This document shows positions 5,762 to 12,548 of a DNA stretch of 14,697 nt, in pieces (the stretch's first letter is position 1; every line of letters begins with the position of its first letter). The stretch spans positions 1 to 14,697 of the forward strand of contig WJJV01000074.1 of NCBI GenBank assembly GCA_014729495.1. Reading direction: 5' to 3'. The DNA comes from Candidatus Woesearchaeota archaeon. GTDB taxonomy: Archaea; Nanobdellota; Nanobdellia; Woesearchaeales; UBA12501. A program made the translations under genes and the position numbers. The notes beneath the pieces are model-generated. The model had not been told where the DNA came from and did not search any database. It was given only the letters and a program-made list of their open reading frames with translations.

Positions 5762-6658
5762 ATGACTATGGTATTGGAAGAGGTGATCGCTTACCTGGAC
5801 ACAGGCTCAGGAAAGATATTTCTCGCTATGATCATACTTCTCATAACATTCTTTGTTGAAAGGTTTGTGAGGATCATGATGAAGCACTCATTCAACCAGT
5901 CATCAAGGCATATCAGGGTCGATCCCACAACATTCACATTCATGAAGCATCTCATCTCGCTCCTGATATATCTTGTGGGTATAGGGCTGGCTGTCTATAC
6001 AATACCTGCATTGAGGAGCATATCTGTATCTCTGTTCGCAGGAGCAGGAGTTCTTGCTGTTGTGCTCGGCTTTGCAGCGCAGAAGGCATTCTCCAATGTC
6101 ATAAGCGGTGTCTTCATAGCCATGTTCAAGCCTTTCAGGGTAGGAGACATGATAAAGTTCGGAGACAGGATAGGGAAGATTGAGGATATCAATCTAAGGC
6201 ACACTGTGATAAGGAATTTTGAGAACAAGAGATTCATTGTGCCTAACTCAATAATAAGCGATGATGTGATAGAGAACTACAATATCACAGATCCCAGGAC
6301 ATGCAGATTTGTTGAGTTCGGCATAAGCTATGATTCTGATGTTGACAAGGCAATGAAGATAATGAGAGAGGAATGCGAGAAGCATCCTGAGTGCATTGAC
6401 ACAAGGACTGAAGCAGAGAAGGAGGCAAAGAACCCTCAGGTGCCTGTGAGGGTCATGGGCTATGGGGATTCATCTGTGAATCTGAGGGCATGGGCATGGG
6501 CAAAGGATCCAATTTCTGCATTCAGGATGGGCACAGACCTCAACAGGCTGATAAAGAAGAGGTTTGACAAGGAAGGCATAGAGATTCCTTTCCCCTACAG
6601 GACAATAGTGTACAAGAAGGATGTTGAGAAAAAGGGCAGCAGAAAGCGTAAGAAGTAG
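5762..6658 (+). CDS. MscS-family small-conductance mechanosensitive channel
   Basis: Homoheptameric membrane channel that opens under membrane tension and protects against osmotic downshock. The 298-aa length matches the short MscS class. Three membrane segments are visible: about 19-36, 62-82 and the pore helix at about 88-127 with AGAGVLAVVLGFAAQKAFSN followed by ISGVFIAMFKPFRVGD. This Gly/Ala-patterned helix and the FRVGD turn are diagnostic. The beta domain follows with INLRHTVIRNFENKRFIVPNS (143-163), and the C-terminal alpha/beta cage ends with the conserved IPFPYRTI (275-282). A 17-residue basic tail (KKGSRKRKK) closes the protein. The ATG at 5762 is supported by the leaderless promoter; M3 is a possible alternative. 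It is divergent from the trxB operon. Confidence 0.95.
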   Translation: MTMVLEEVIAYLDTGSGKIFLAMIILLITFFVERFVRIMMKHSFNQSSRHIRVDPTTFTFMKHLISLLIYLVGIGLAVYTIPALRSISVSLFAGAGVLAVVLGFAAQKAFSNVISGVFIAMFKPFRVGDMIKFGDRIGKIEDINLRHTVIRNFENKRFIVPNSIISDDVIENYNITDPRTCRFVEFGISYDSDVDKAMKIMREECEKHPECIDTRTEAEKEAKNPQVPVRVMGYGDSSVNLRAWAWAKDPISAFRMGTDLNRLIKKRFDKEGIEIPFPYRTIVYKKDVEKKGSRKRKK

Positions 6659-6690
6659 GCTTAAAGACATATTCTTTCCATAACCAAAAT

Positions 6691-6700
6691 CTTTATAAAC
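6691..6700 (+). promoter_or_regulatory. TATA box of the coiled-coil/wHTH gene
   Basis: CTTTATAAAC predicts transcription starting near 6720. A short leader would then precede either the GTG at 6739 or the ATG at 6778. Confidence 0.45.
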
Positions 6701-6777
6701 AATATTTTACCACCTCTATATTCCGAGGTTTTTAGGGGGTGTATTTGGTGGAAGTGTTAAAGACAAAAGAGGTAACT

Positions 6778-7314
6778 ATGCAAAGAGTGCAGAGACAGGT
6801 TTCTAGAGAGCTCTCAGAAATGGATCTGAGGATACGTAATTCTTTCAAGGTGATCAAGGAGGAGTTTGAGGATCATCTTGATGCAATAAATGAGAACACT
6901 GATGAGCTGAAGCATCATCACGCTTATCTCTGCGAGCTTAACAGCAAGATAGAGAAGGTCAATGAGAAGGTAGACCAGGTAAGCTCAATGATAAAGGAGC
7001 TCATGCATGACAGGAGCAGCATTGATCTCAGCCCTGATGAGCAGAGGATATTCCTTGTGCTCTACATGGATGAGGGGTTTATCTCATTTGATGAGATCTG
7101 CGGAAGGACTCATTTCAACCAGGAGTATGTCAGGGATATGATCGCTTCGATGCTTGACAAGGGAGTTAAGCTCACCAGGGAGATCACAGAAGGCAAGCTG
7201 TACTTCAGCCTGAATCCTTACTTCAAGGCAAGGCAGATAAGGGAGAGCATCGTGAAGATAGACTCTGCTGTTGTCCAGCAGATGGAGAACAAGGTGCTTG
7301 GAAGCTATTTCTAG
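6778..7314 (+). CDS. Coiled-coil plus winged-helix protein, probable DNA-binding regulator (178 aa)
   Basis: Family not named with certainty. In numbering from the upstream GTG at 6739, residues 25-90 form one long charged helix with heptad character (LRIRNSFKVIKEEFEDHLD, then LCELNSKIEKVNEKVDQVSSM), probably a dimerising coiled coil. Residues 99-163 look like a winged helix-turn-helix: SPDEQRIFLVLYMDEGFISFDEI, CGRTHFNQEYVRDMIASMLDKGV as the helix-turn-helix, then TEGKLYFSLNP as the wing. The ATG at 6778 has GAGGT 4 nt upstream. The GTG at 6739, with GAGGT 9 nt upstream and lying nearer the promoter, is a real alternative that adds 13 residues. It sits just upstream of the pilin-like/secreted pair, but a separate promoter precedes that pair, so regulation of it is only a guess. 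Confidence 0.7.
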   Translation: MQRVQRQVSRELSEMDLRIRNSFKVIKEEFEDHLDAINENTDELKHHHAYLCELNSKIEKVNEKVDQVSSMIKELMHDRSSIDLSPDEQRIFLVLYMDEGFISFDEICGRTHFNQEYVRDMIASMLDKGVKLTREITEGKLYFSLNPYFKARQIRESIVKIDSAVVQQMENKVLGSYF

Positions 7315-7328
7315 GCCTCAGTAAACTT

Positions 7329-7336
7329 TTTAAATA
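7329..7336 (+). promoter_or_regulatory. TATA box of the pilin-like/secreted-protein operon
   Basis: TTTAAATA is centred about 25 nt before the ATG at 7358, implying a leaderless operon mRNA. Confidence 0.5.
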
Positions 7337-7357
7337 ATATTTCTTTTATTCTCTTTA

Positions 7358-8122
7358 ATGGCAGAAAAAAGAGGACAGGTGACTGCTTTTATCATACTGG
7401 GTGTTGTGATACTTTTTCTGGTATTGTTAATCATATATCTCCTGTCTGAGGAGCAAGAAAGCATCTTTGAAGAGACTGCTGAGGTGCAGTCCCTGAGACT
7501 GTTCATTGGTGACTGTGTGAATAAAGTAGTAGAAGAAGGCGCTTACCTCGTCGCATCACAAGGGGGCTATTATGATCCTCCTATGCCCTTCAAGGAGATG
7601 GAAGGGCTTGGAATCCCTTACTACCATTACCTAGGAGCACAGAGGATACCTGAAATAGAAGAGGTCGAGCTTGAGCTTTCAAGATACATACAGGATAATC
7701 TCCCTTTATGTGTTGGTAATTTCTCTGATTTCCCTGGCTTTGAGCTTGAGGCAGGCTATCCAAAAGCTGAGTCTGACATAATAGACGGTGAGATTTTTGT
7801 TTCTGTGAATTATCCTGTGTCAGCAAGAAAGGACAAAAGTTTGTTCAAGCTGAATTCCTTTAGCAGGAGAATCAATCTTGATCTCAGGAAAGAATATGAT
7901 GCAATGAGAAAGATAATGGATGAACAGAATATTAGAAAGCCCTATATTCCTGTGGGTTTCATAACCCAGACCGCTTACCGTAATAATCTTACATATGAGA
8001 TAATACAGTTTCCAGGGTCAGAAGATCAGGTGGTAGTCAGCCTGAAATCCAAAGGCTCCGGGCTGGAAGATGAGCTTGTTTATTCATTTGCATTAAAATA
8101 TGACTGGAGCAGTTTAGCATGA
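7358..8122 (+). CDS. Pilin-like single-pass membrane protein with extracellular domain (254 aa)
   Basis: The N-terminus MAEKRGQVTAFIILGVVILF resembles class III (type IV pilin-like) signal sequences: a short basic head, Gly-Gln at a possible prepilin-peptidase site (G6/Q7), then an uninterrupted hydrophobic helix (about 9-29). The helix would anchor the protein in the membrane, or in a filament if processed. The rest is extracellular by this topology. Two cysteines, C53 in FIGDCVNKVVEEG and C118 in DNLPLCVGNF, could form a disulfide. The segment VVEEGAYLVASQGGYYDPP (57-75) resembles a block that I associate with surface proteins of DPANN archaea; this is from memory. Its stop codon overlaps the start of the next gene (ATGA), so the two products are made together and probably act together at the cell surface. 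Confidence 0.65.
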   Translation: MAEKRGQVTAFIILGVVILFLVLLIIYLLSEEQESIFEETAEVQSLRLFIGDCVNKVVEEGAYLVASQGGYYDPPMPFKEMEGLGIPYYHYLGAQRIPEIEEVELELSRYIQDNLPLCVGNFSDFPGFELEAGYPKAESDIIDGEIFVSVNYPVSARKDKSLFKLNSFSRRINLDLRKEYDAMRKIMDEQNIRKPYIPVGFITQTAYRNNLTYEIIQFPGSEDQVVVSLKSKGSGLEDELVYSFALKYDWSSLA

Positions 8123-10161
8123 AAAAGAATATCCCTCTGATGTTTGTATTATTTATTCTTATAGCAGCCTTCAGCTTTTCAGTTGTTTCTGAAGAAATAG
8201 ACCTGACAGACCCTGAGCAGATCAATGCCCTGAGCCCGTCTGAGCTGGCTGAGGTGATATATAAGATTCCTGACAGGTCAATAATCTCAGACAAGAACCT
8301 TGTAGCAGCCCTGGATGAGAATCCTGAGATCGCGATAGAGCTATCCTATGAGAATCTTGTCAGGGCAGTCAATTATGAAGCAGACCTGGTGCAGAACCCT
8401 GCAGTGTTTCAGAAGCTTGACAGGACAGTTCAGGCACAGCCGTCATTGATCAATAAGAATCCTGGTGTGAAGGCTGTCTGGTTCGCTCTTTTCGGAATAT
8501 CAGACGAGGGGGCTTTGGTCGGCAGTTATGACGGTTCAAGGATGGTTCTCAAGAGCAAGGAGGGCGAAACAGGTTCAACAATAACAAATCTCAAAAGTCC
8601 ACTTCTTCAGAATGCGATAGTAACAGAGCAGGGTGAGCTCATACTTGCAAACAATGCAGTATTCATGAGAGGTTCTGAAGCGGAGTTTATGGATGGGGGT
8701 AGTATAAATATGAAAACAGGCAATCTGGATCTCACTAAGTTTGCTGGAGGCGAACTTGACCTGTCTCTGAGTGGTGATGCATCTGTATTCACTGAGGATT
8801 ATGCTATCTTCTCGCCATCTTCTGAGGAGATCACTGTGAAGTTCACGGATGGCGTAATAGACGCTGAAGGGGAGGATGTTATTGTCTTGAAGAGTGTTGA
8901 GCATGAAGGCCCTGAGGAGGGGTACACATACACAAAGTCATTCGAATTCTCTGGCAGAGTGCAGATCACTGATTCAGAGACTATACTTCATAAAGACACA
9001 AAGTACACATATTTCTCTCCCCTTTATGATGAAGGCTCATTCACTGCCAGTGTTGAGAAAGAGACTCATCTGCTGGATTACGAAGATGAGTGCCCTGATG
9101 ATGCGAGCTGCATAAGAATGTTCCATGAGTATTATGAAATGGATTCTGGAGGCACAGACATCCTTGAGCTTTTTGTGGACCCTGCTGATGACAACCAGAT
9201 ATATATAGAAAGCCACAGCAGGAGTGTTGATCGCATTACGGTGAGCGAGATCAATGATGAAAGCACTGTCACATTTGATGAGGAATTCAGTTCTACTCCC
9301 CCTTTCTCAGGCAGCAGGCTTGTTTTCTCAAAAGATCCCACTTTTGTTGTCGGCAAGATAGGGGAGTTGTATGCTGAATATATAAAACATTACCCTGGAG
9401 ATGTTTACGAATACCACCTTAAGGGGGAAGTCGCATATTGTGTTGATCAATCCTGTTCTGCATTAGGGGTAATGGAAATCAAGCAGCCTGAAAAAAGTGA
9501 TCTGAGAGTGGTTCATACATACGTCAATGCTGCTGACGGCCAGGCAGCGTCTGAAAGAGGCGCGAACCAGAGAGAAGATATGAAATTTAAGGGATACACA
9601 TCAAGAGAGGATATTCCTTCAGAGCCTTCAGAAATAAGGATCTACACAGGACATCATGACAGAGGAGGGTTTGAAATATATTCCGATCAGTATCATGATG
9701 GGGAGCCTGTCCATTTCAATGATTTTCCAGAAGACACTGAAACAGAAGCACTCATGTTCAGCACCTGCCATTCAGTTCCAGATCCAGAGGATGTAGAGGG
9801 CAGAGGCTCTGAGATGCTTTACACAATGATAGAGAAATACCCCAATCTAAATATAGTCATGGGTTATACAAATGTGGCTCCTGTTGATGATACTGAGTTA
9901 TGGGAGAATAATCTGCTGCCTGGCTACCCTCGGGACGCAAGTTCCAGTGAGGATTATTCTGATTATGCTAATAACATGATTGACCAGTCAGGAGAATTCC
10001 TGGAAGAGACAGGAAGACAGCATTGGAGCGAGCAGCCTGACAGGTATAGGATGAGCTTTTATGTGAAAGAAGGCGACCAGTGGATGTATTATGATGCTGA
10101 ACATCCGGATGGAGTTGTATTTGAGCCAAAGCCTCCTTCATTTTCTGTTGCGAGCAGATGA
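8119..10161 (+). CDS. Secreted multidomain protein with C-terminal clan CD peptidase-like (caspase/CHAT-like) motifs (680 aa)
   Basis: A Sec-type signal peptide is evident (MKKNIPLMFVLFILIAAFSF, cleavage near residue 24). Residues 27-130 are helical with repeated short units such as ALSPSELAEVIYKIP, NPEIAIELSYENLV and NPAVFQKLDRTVQAQP. Residues 130-460 look beta-rich and repetitive (GNLDLTKFAGGELDLSLSGD), with cysteine pairs C325/C331 and C441/C446. The C-terminal part, 505-600, has a strand ending in His (IRIYTGHHDRGGFEIY, H512/H513) and 37 residues later a strand ending in Cys (EALMFSTCHSVPD, C550), then NLNIVMGYTNVAPVDD. This order and spacing match the His-Cys dyad of caspase, gingipain and CHAT-type peptidases. 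That assignment is inference; the family could be an inactive relative. It overlaps the pilin-like gene by 4 nt, so a membrane-anchored partner is likely. Confidence 0.6.
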   Translation: MKKNIPLMFVLFILIAAFSFSVVSEEIDLTDPEQINALSPSELAEVIYKIPDRSIISDKNLVAALDENPEIAIELSYENLVRAVNYEADLVQNPAVFQKLDRTVQAQPSLINKNPGVKAVWFALFGISDEGALVGSYDGSRMVLKSKEGETGSTITNLKSPLLQNAIVTEQGELILANNAVFMRGSEAEFMDGGSINMKTGNLDLTKFAGGELDLSLSGDASVFTEDYAIFSPSSEEITVKFTDGVIDAEGEDVIVLKSVEHEGPEEGYTYTKSFEFSGRVQITDSETILHKDTKYTYFSPLYDEGSFTASVEKETHLLDYEDECPDDASCIRMFHEYYEMDSGGTDILELFVDPADDNQIYIESHSRSVDRITVSEINDESTVTFDEEFSSTPPFSGSRLVFSKDPTFVVGKIGELYAEYIKHYPGDVYEYHLKGEVAYCVDQSCSALGVMEIKQPEKSDLRVVHTYVNAADGQAASERGANQREDMKFKGYTSREDIPSEPSEIRIYTGHHDRGGFEIYSDQYHDGEPVHFNDFPEDTETEALMFSTCHSVPDPEDVEGRGSEMLYTMIEKYPNLNIVMGYTNVAPVDDTELWENNLLPGYPRDASSSEDYSDYANNMIDQSGEFLEETGRQHWSEQPDRYRMSFYVKEGDQWMYYDAEHPDGVVFEPKPPSFSVASR

Positions 10162-10194
10162 TGCAGTCATTCTGTCAAGCTCTTTAAATTCATC

Positions 10195-10220
10195 TTATCT
10201 CCTCCATGAAAGCCTTGAGG
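10195..10220. repeat. 26-bp direct repeat, left copy
   Basis: Identical over 26 bp to 11856-11881 and in the same orientation. It begins TTATCTCCTCC and ends GCCTTGAGG. The two copies bracket the AT-rich gene at 10407-11777 and a small open frame. Read on the minus strand it spells LKAFMEEI followed by a stop. Confidence 0.8.
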
Positions 10221-10421
10221 TCTCCAGTCAACCCTACTCTTGAGCATACCTGCCTGAAGTCAATATGGGGCCTCAGGCGCAACCCCTTGGAAGTGTCTCT
10301 TTATGACCAGAAGGTAAATGATGAGCCATTGATGCCTAATACCGGTGTGATCAGGAATGGGCTTGCTGAGTGCATTGAAGCAGAGCTGGTCAATTGCGTA
10401 AGTGATTTACTTACCCATTAA
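10206..10421 (+). CDS. Small open frame of uncertain status (71 aa), possibly a gene fragment
   Basis: A TTTAAAT box at 10183-10189 lies about 20 nt before the ATG, so expression is possible. The product reads MKALRSPVNPTLEHTCLKSIWGL and later NDEPLMPNTGVIRNGLAECIEAELVN, with composition and codons like the genuine genes here. The first five codons come from the 26-bp direct repeat, so the frame could be a remnant fused to that repeat. The minus strand in this interval also has a 36-codon open stretch that ends LTGDLKAFMEEIR; it looks like an antisense shadow apart from the repeat. The final codons overlap the 3' end of the convergent gene at a 6-bp stem (10398-10403 with 10409-10414). Family unknown. 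Confidence 0.3.
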   Translation: MKALRSPVNPTLEHTCLKSIWGLRRNPLEVSLYDQKVNDEPLMPNTGVIRNGLAECIEAELVNCVSDLLTH

Positions 10422-11777
10422 CTCATACATAACTCTCCTAGCTTTCTTTCCTGTAAGTAACATGCCCTCCAGAACCTGAGTTTTTGCTATCCTATATCCA
10501 GTAACATTCCTAAAGAAATCAACAAAAGGTTTTGCAACATCATATGTGTGGAATCTCTTCTCGTTGGGGTTGTACAGTATCCCCACTGTGCTGGTTTCAT
10601 AGCACACGTCTTTTGCTGTGGCTATATGTTCTTTAGCTGCAACAACCAGATTTTTTTCCACGTTCGGCATCTTAAGCATTGACGGATTTCTCTTCCTCAT
10701 CTGATCCATAGCTGAGTCTGCCATGAATCTTGGGAGAATCTCATTATACATCAGATCAAAGTAACATTTAAGATCAGAATCTTTTGATATAACGATGCTC
10801 TTATTGTAAGAATCAATCAGGTTCAGACCGAAACACAAACTCGCAAGAACCCTGTCTGCAACATTATTCTCCTTATTTCCTGAGCGATAATTTTTAATAT
10901 CTTTAATAACCATCTTTTTATAATCCTCTCCCTGATTCCTATCTGCTAAAAACATAGCTGCGATGTTTTTAGGATCCGAATCAGGATTCTGGTTTACTAA
11001 CTTTTGGAGAGATTCATTTTCTGAAGCAAAATACTTTAGAATCAGATCATAGAATCTTGTTACTTCTGCCTCTACTGTATCAGTCATGTTTTCGCATCTC
11101 TTTTCGAGGCTTTTCTGGCCTCTAAAGAATTGATCAGGCAGTCCATTCTTGAATTTTTTCCTGATGCCTCCCGGCTTTGATTCAGTTTTAACGATCCCTA
11201 TAGGGTCATAAACTATTGCCTCTTCACTACCCATATTCTTAAAACACTCAAGCAAAGATTTATCTATCTGGATATTGCTGTCTGGGAACATATGAATCTT
11301 TGGACCCTCATATTCTCTCTCAAGATCCAGCAAAATAGGGCCCCTACCAGATCCATCTTCCCTATCCAAAACCATAGGTACAACATAGTATTGCTCTTGG
11401 TGAAAATTGCCTGGCTCTACCTCTTTAGGATCATGATTAATCGGTCCAAAATTATGCTTGATTGATCTAAAATACTCCATAGCTTCTTCAAGACTGTCAA
11501 CAATATCTAATATGTTATCTTGTTCAAGCTCTTGTATAGGCCTGCGAGTAGACCCCGGCTCAAGAGGTATAACAAATCTTTTTCTTCCATCCTGCAAGAC
11601 CTGGAAAGGATCTTCCTTAAGATCTTCCATCTGGCTTTTGTATTCTTCAAAATTCTCTTTTGAATCATAGATTATCCTCACAAAATTGTCTAATTCAGAG
11701 CTTTTTCTTGAAAGTTCTTTAAGGAAATCTCCCTTTTTTACGTGTCCTTTGGGTTTTGGGCTTATACTGGTGCTCAT
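10407..11777 (-). CDS. Hypothetical protein with weak PIN-like signatures, inside a direct-repeat-bounded segment (456 aa)
   Basis: Not recognised. In numbering from the TTG at 11789, the N-terminal 130 residues are charged and helical. A conserved-looking block, EQYYVVPMVLDREDGSGRGPILLD, spans 132-155. From 190 on, EAIVYDPIGIV (D195), TDTVEAEVTRFYDLI (E240/E242), NVADRVLASLCFGL (D312) and KSIVISKDSDLKCYF (D337, D339) follow the order of acidic residues in PIN nucleases, resembling the SDDVD segment of the gene at 120-1391. This is suggestive only. A C-terminal helical part ends LLTGKKARRVMYELMGK. The start is the ATG at 11777: the TATA box lies 27 nt upstream and the TTG lies inside a palindrome. 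Codon use is AT-rich, unlike the MscS or pilin-like genes, which suggests acquisition. Confidence 0.65.
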   Translation of the reverse strand: MSTSISPKPKGHVKKGDFLKELSRKSSELDNFVRIIYDSKENFEEYKSQMEDLKEDPFQVLQDGRKRFVIPLEPGSTRRPIQELEQDNILDIVDSLEEAMEYFRSIKHNFGPINHDPKEVEPGNFHQEQYYVVPMVLDREDGSGRGPILLDLEREYEGPKIHMFPDSNIQIDKSLLECFKNMGSEEAIVYDPIGIVKTESKPGGIRKKFKNGLPDQFFRGQKSLEKRCENMTDTVEAEVTRFYDLILKYFASENESLQKLVNQNPDSDPKNIAAMFLADRNQGEDYKKMVIKDIKNYRSGNKENNVADRVLASLCFGLNLIDSYNKSIVISKDSDLKCYFDLMYNEILPRFMADSAMDQMRKRNPSMLKMPNVEKNLVVAAKEHIATAKDVCYETSTVGILYNPNEKRFHTYDVAKPFVDFFRNVTGYRIAKTQVLEGMLLTGKKARRVMYELMGK

Positions 11778-11783
11778 AGATAT

Positions 11784-11800
11784 ACCCAATATATTTGGGT
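11784..11800. promoter_or_regulatory. 17-bp palindrome between TATA box and start, possible operator
   Basis: ACCCAA and TTGGGT arms flank a 5-bp TATAT centre. The site lies exactly between the TATA box and the predicted start of the minus-strand gene, where a bound repressor would block transcription. Confidence 0.4.
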
Positions 11801-11807
11801 TTATAAA
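11800..11807 (-). promoter_or_regulatory. TATA box of the gene at 10407-11777
   Basis: Minus-strand TTTATAAA, about 26 nt before the ATG at 11777, predicts a leaderless mRNA and decides against the upstream TTG at 11789. Confidence 0.5.
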
Positions 11808-11847
11808 TCTTTCGTTATTTATCTACTTAATAGTGACAATATATTTA

Positions 11848-12130
11848 TCACTGCTTTATCTCCTCCATGAAAGCCTTGAGGCCTTCCTCTTTCCAGAGCC
11901 TGAATGCTTCCCTGACTCCATGCTCTCTCATCCATGAGGTTGCATCAGGCACGTGCTGGTACATCTCATTCTCTGAGAATCTGCTGGTTAGCCTCTTTAT
12001 AGGACATCCCGTCTTTTATGCCTTCTCTCTGACCTAGCTCTTTTCTTTGGCATGATATAATTCCAGAACTTCTTTTAGGTATTTTATTAGTCTTTACTTT
12101 TATAGCTTTTGGTATAATCCCGACATCCAC
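11848..12130 (-). pseudogene. Frameshifted remnant of an unidentified protein gene
   Basis: Two minus-strand frames join into one protein-like sequence. The upstream frame (12130 down to 11966) ends IKDGMSYKEANQQILRE then TGA. The downstream frame continues NEMYQHVPDATSWMREHGV, then REAFRLWKEEGLKAFMEEIKQ and stops at 11848. Restoring two bases (AGAGAAAATGAG instead of AGAGAATGAG) would fuse them as ILRENEMYQH. The residue composition is charged and natural on this strand, while the opposite strand reads as a Ser/Leu-rich shadow. No proper start is seen; a GTG at 12130 opens the frame. Family unknown. The 3' end carries the right-hand 26-bp repeat. Confidence 0.5.
11856..11881. repeat. 26-bp direct repeat, right copy
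   Basis: Identical to 10195-10220. Here it is also the end of a minus-strand coding remnant that reads EEGLKAFMEEIKQ then stop, so the repeat may have originated as the 3' end of that gene. Confidence 0.8.
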
Positions 12131-12138
12131 TCATTTTA
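12120..12138 (-). repeat. 19-bp repeat containing TGTCGG motif, copy 1
   Basis: CCGACATCCACTCATTTTA on the plus strand, identical at 12323-12341. It belongs to the dispersed family whose minus-strand core is TGTCGG followed by an AT-rich spacer and CCA; this copy reads TGTCGGGATTATACCAAA. Confidence 0.7.
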
Positions 12139-12215
12139 AGGTTTTTTATTATGTTTTTCCTATATTCATCAATGATACTCTTAGTTTTTCCTGGTGTTGC
12201 CCGCCCATCTCACAA

Positions 12216-12329
12216 TCACTCAATGTGATCTCTGAGGTATGCCCATTTGAACCACTCACTTGTTTTTCTGATAAGCCCCACCCTCACATATTCTTGTATT
12301 GATTCTTGCATTCTGGATGATTCCGACAT
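12216..12329 (-). CDS. 37-aa microORF or gene fragment
   Basis: The ATG at 12329 opens a frame of 37 codons that reads MSESSRMQESIQEYVRVGLI, then RKTSEWFKWAYLRDHIE, then TGA. The composition (amphipathic, Arg/Glu/Trp-rich) is typical of a real protein rather than of noise. The start codon lies inside one copy of the dispersed TGTCGG motif (ATG TCG GAA). It could be a real small protein, or the last piece of a decayed gene: a further open stretch in the same frame after the stop reads GRATPGKTKSIIDEYRKNII (12205 down to about 12146). Family unknown. Confidence 0.4.
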   Translation of the reverse strand: MSESSRMQESIQEYVRVGLIRKTSEWFKWAYLRDHIE

Positions 12330-12459
12330 CCACTCATTTTACCTTAAATCCCTTTCTTATTCTGGTTTGTTCCCGACAGTTGTCTATATTATATCGGTCT
12401 GTATTGTTCCGACAACATTATGGGATAACTAATACAATTATTATTGTTTTACTCCGACA
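12323..12459 (-). repeat. Cluster of four TGTCGG motifs
   Basis: Plus-strand CCGACA cores start at 12323, 12373, 12409 and 12454, spaced 50, 36 and 45 bp, all in one orientation. On the minus strand the copies read TGTCGGAATCATCCAGA, TGTCGGGAACAAACCAGA, TGTCGGAACAATACAGA and TGTCGGAGTAAAACAAT. The first is identical to the 12120 copy over 19 bp. The last lies in a near-palindrome, CCGACAATGTTCGG. The clustered, iteron-like layout near a helix-turn-helix gene could mean binding sites or a decayed repeat family. From 12460 to the regulator gene nothing else was seen. Confidence 0.6.
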
Positions 12460-12548
12460 ATGTTCGGCATTTTAGATTGTTTTGAAATGGAAAAATGCAA
12501 TATTAGATTAGAAGAAATAACAGAAAAGAGAAATACTGCTAAAAACTT

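Noticed and set aside
8575..9356. Minus-strand frames inside the 680-aa gene
   Set aside because: They are fully contained antisense shadows of a long gene with signal peptide and coupled start.
11686..11937. 83-aa plus-strand frame across the promoter of the 456-aa gene
   Set aside because: It overlaps the start, TATA box and operator of the minus-strand gene and the direct repeat; composition is that of an antisense frame.
12120..12459. CRISPR array
   Set aside because: The repeats share only a short core, spacing is irregular (203, 50, 36, 45 bp), part of the DNA is coding-like, and no cas gene is in the window.
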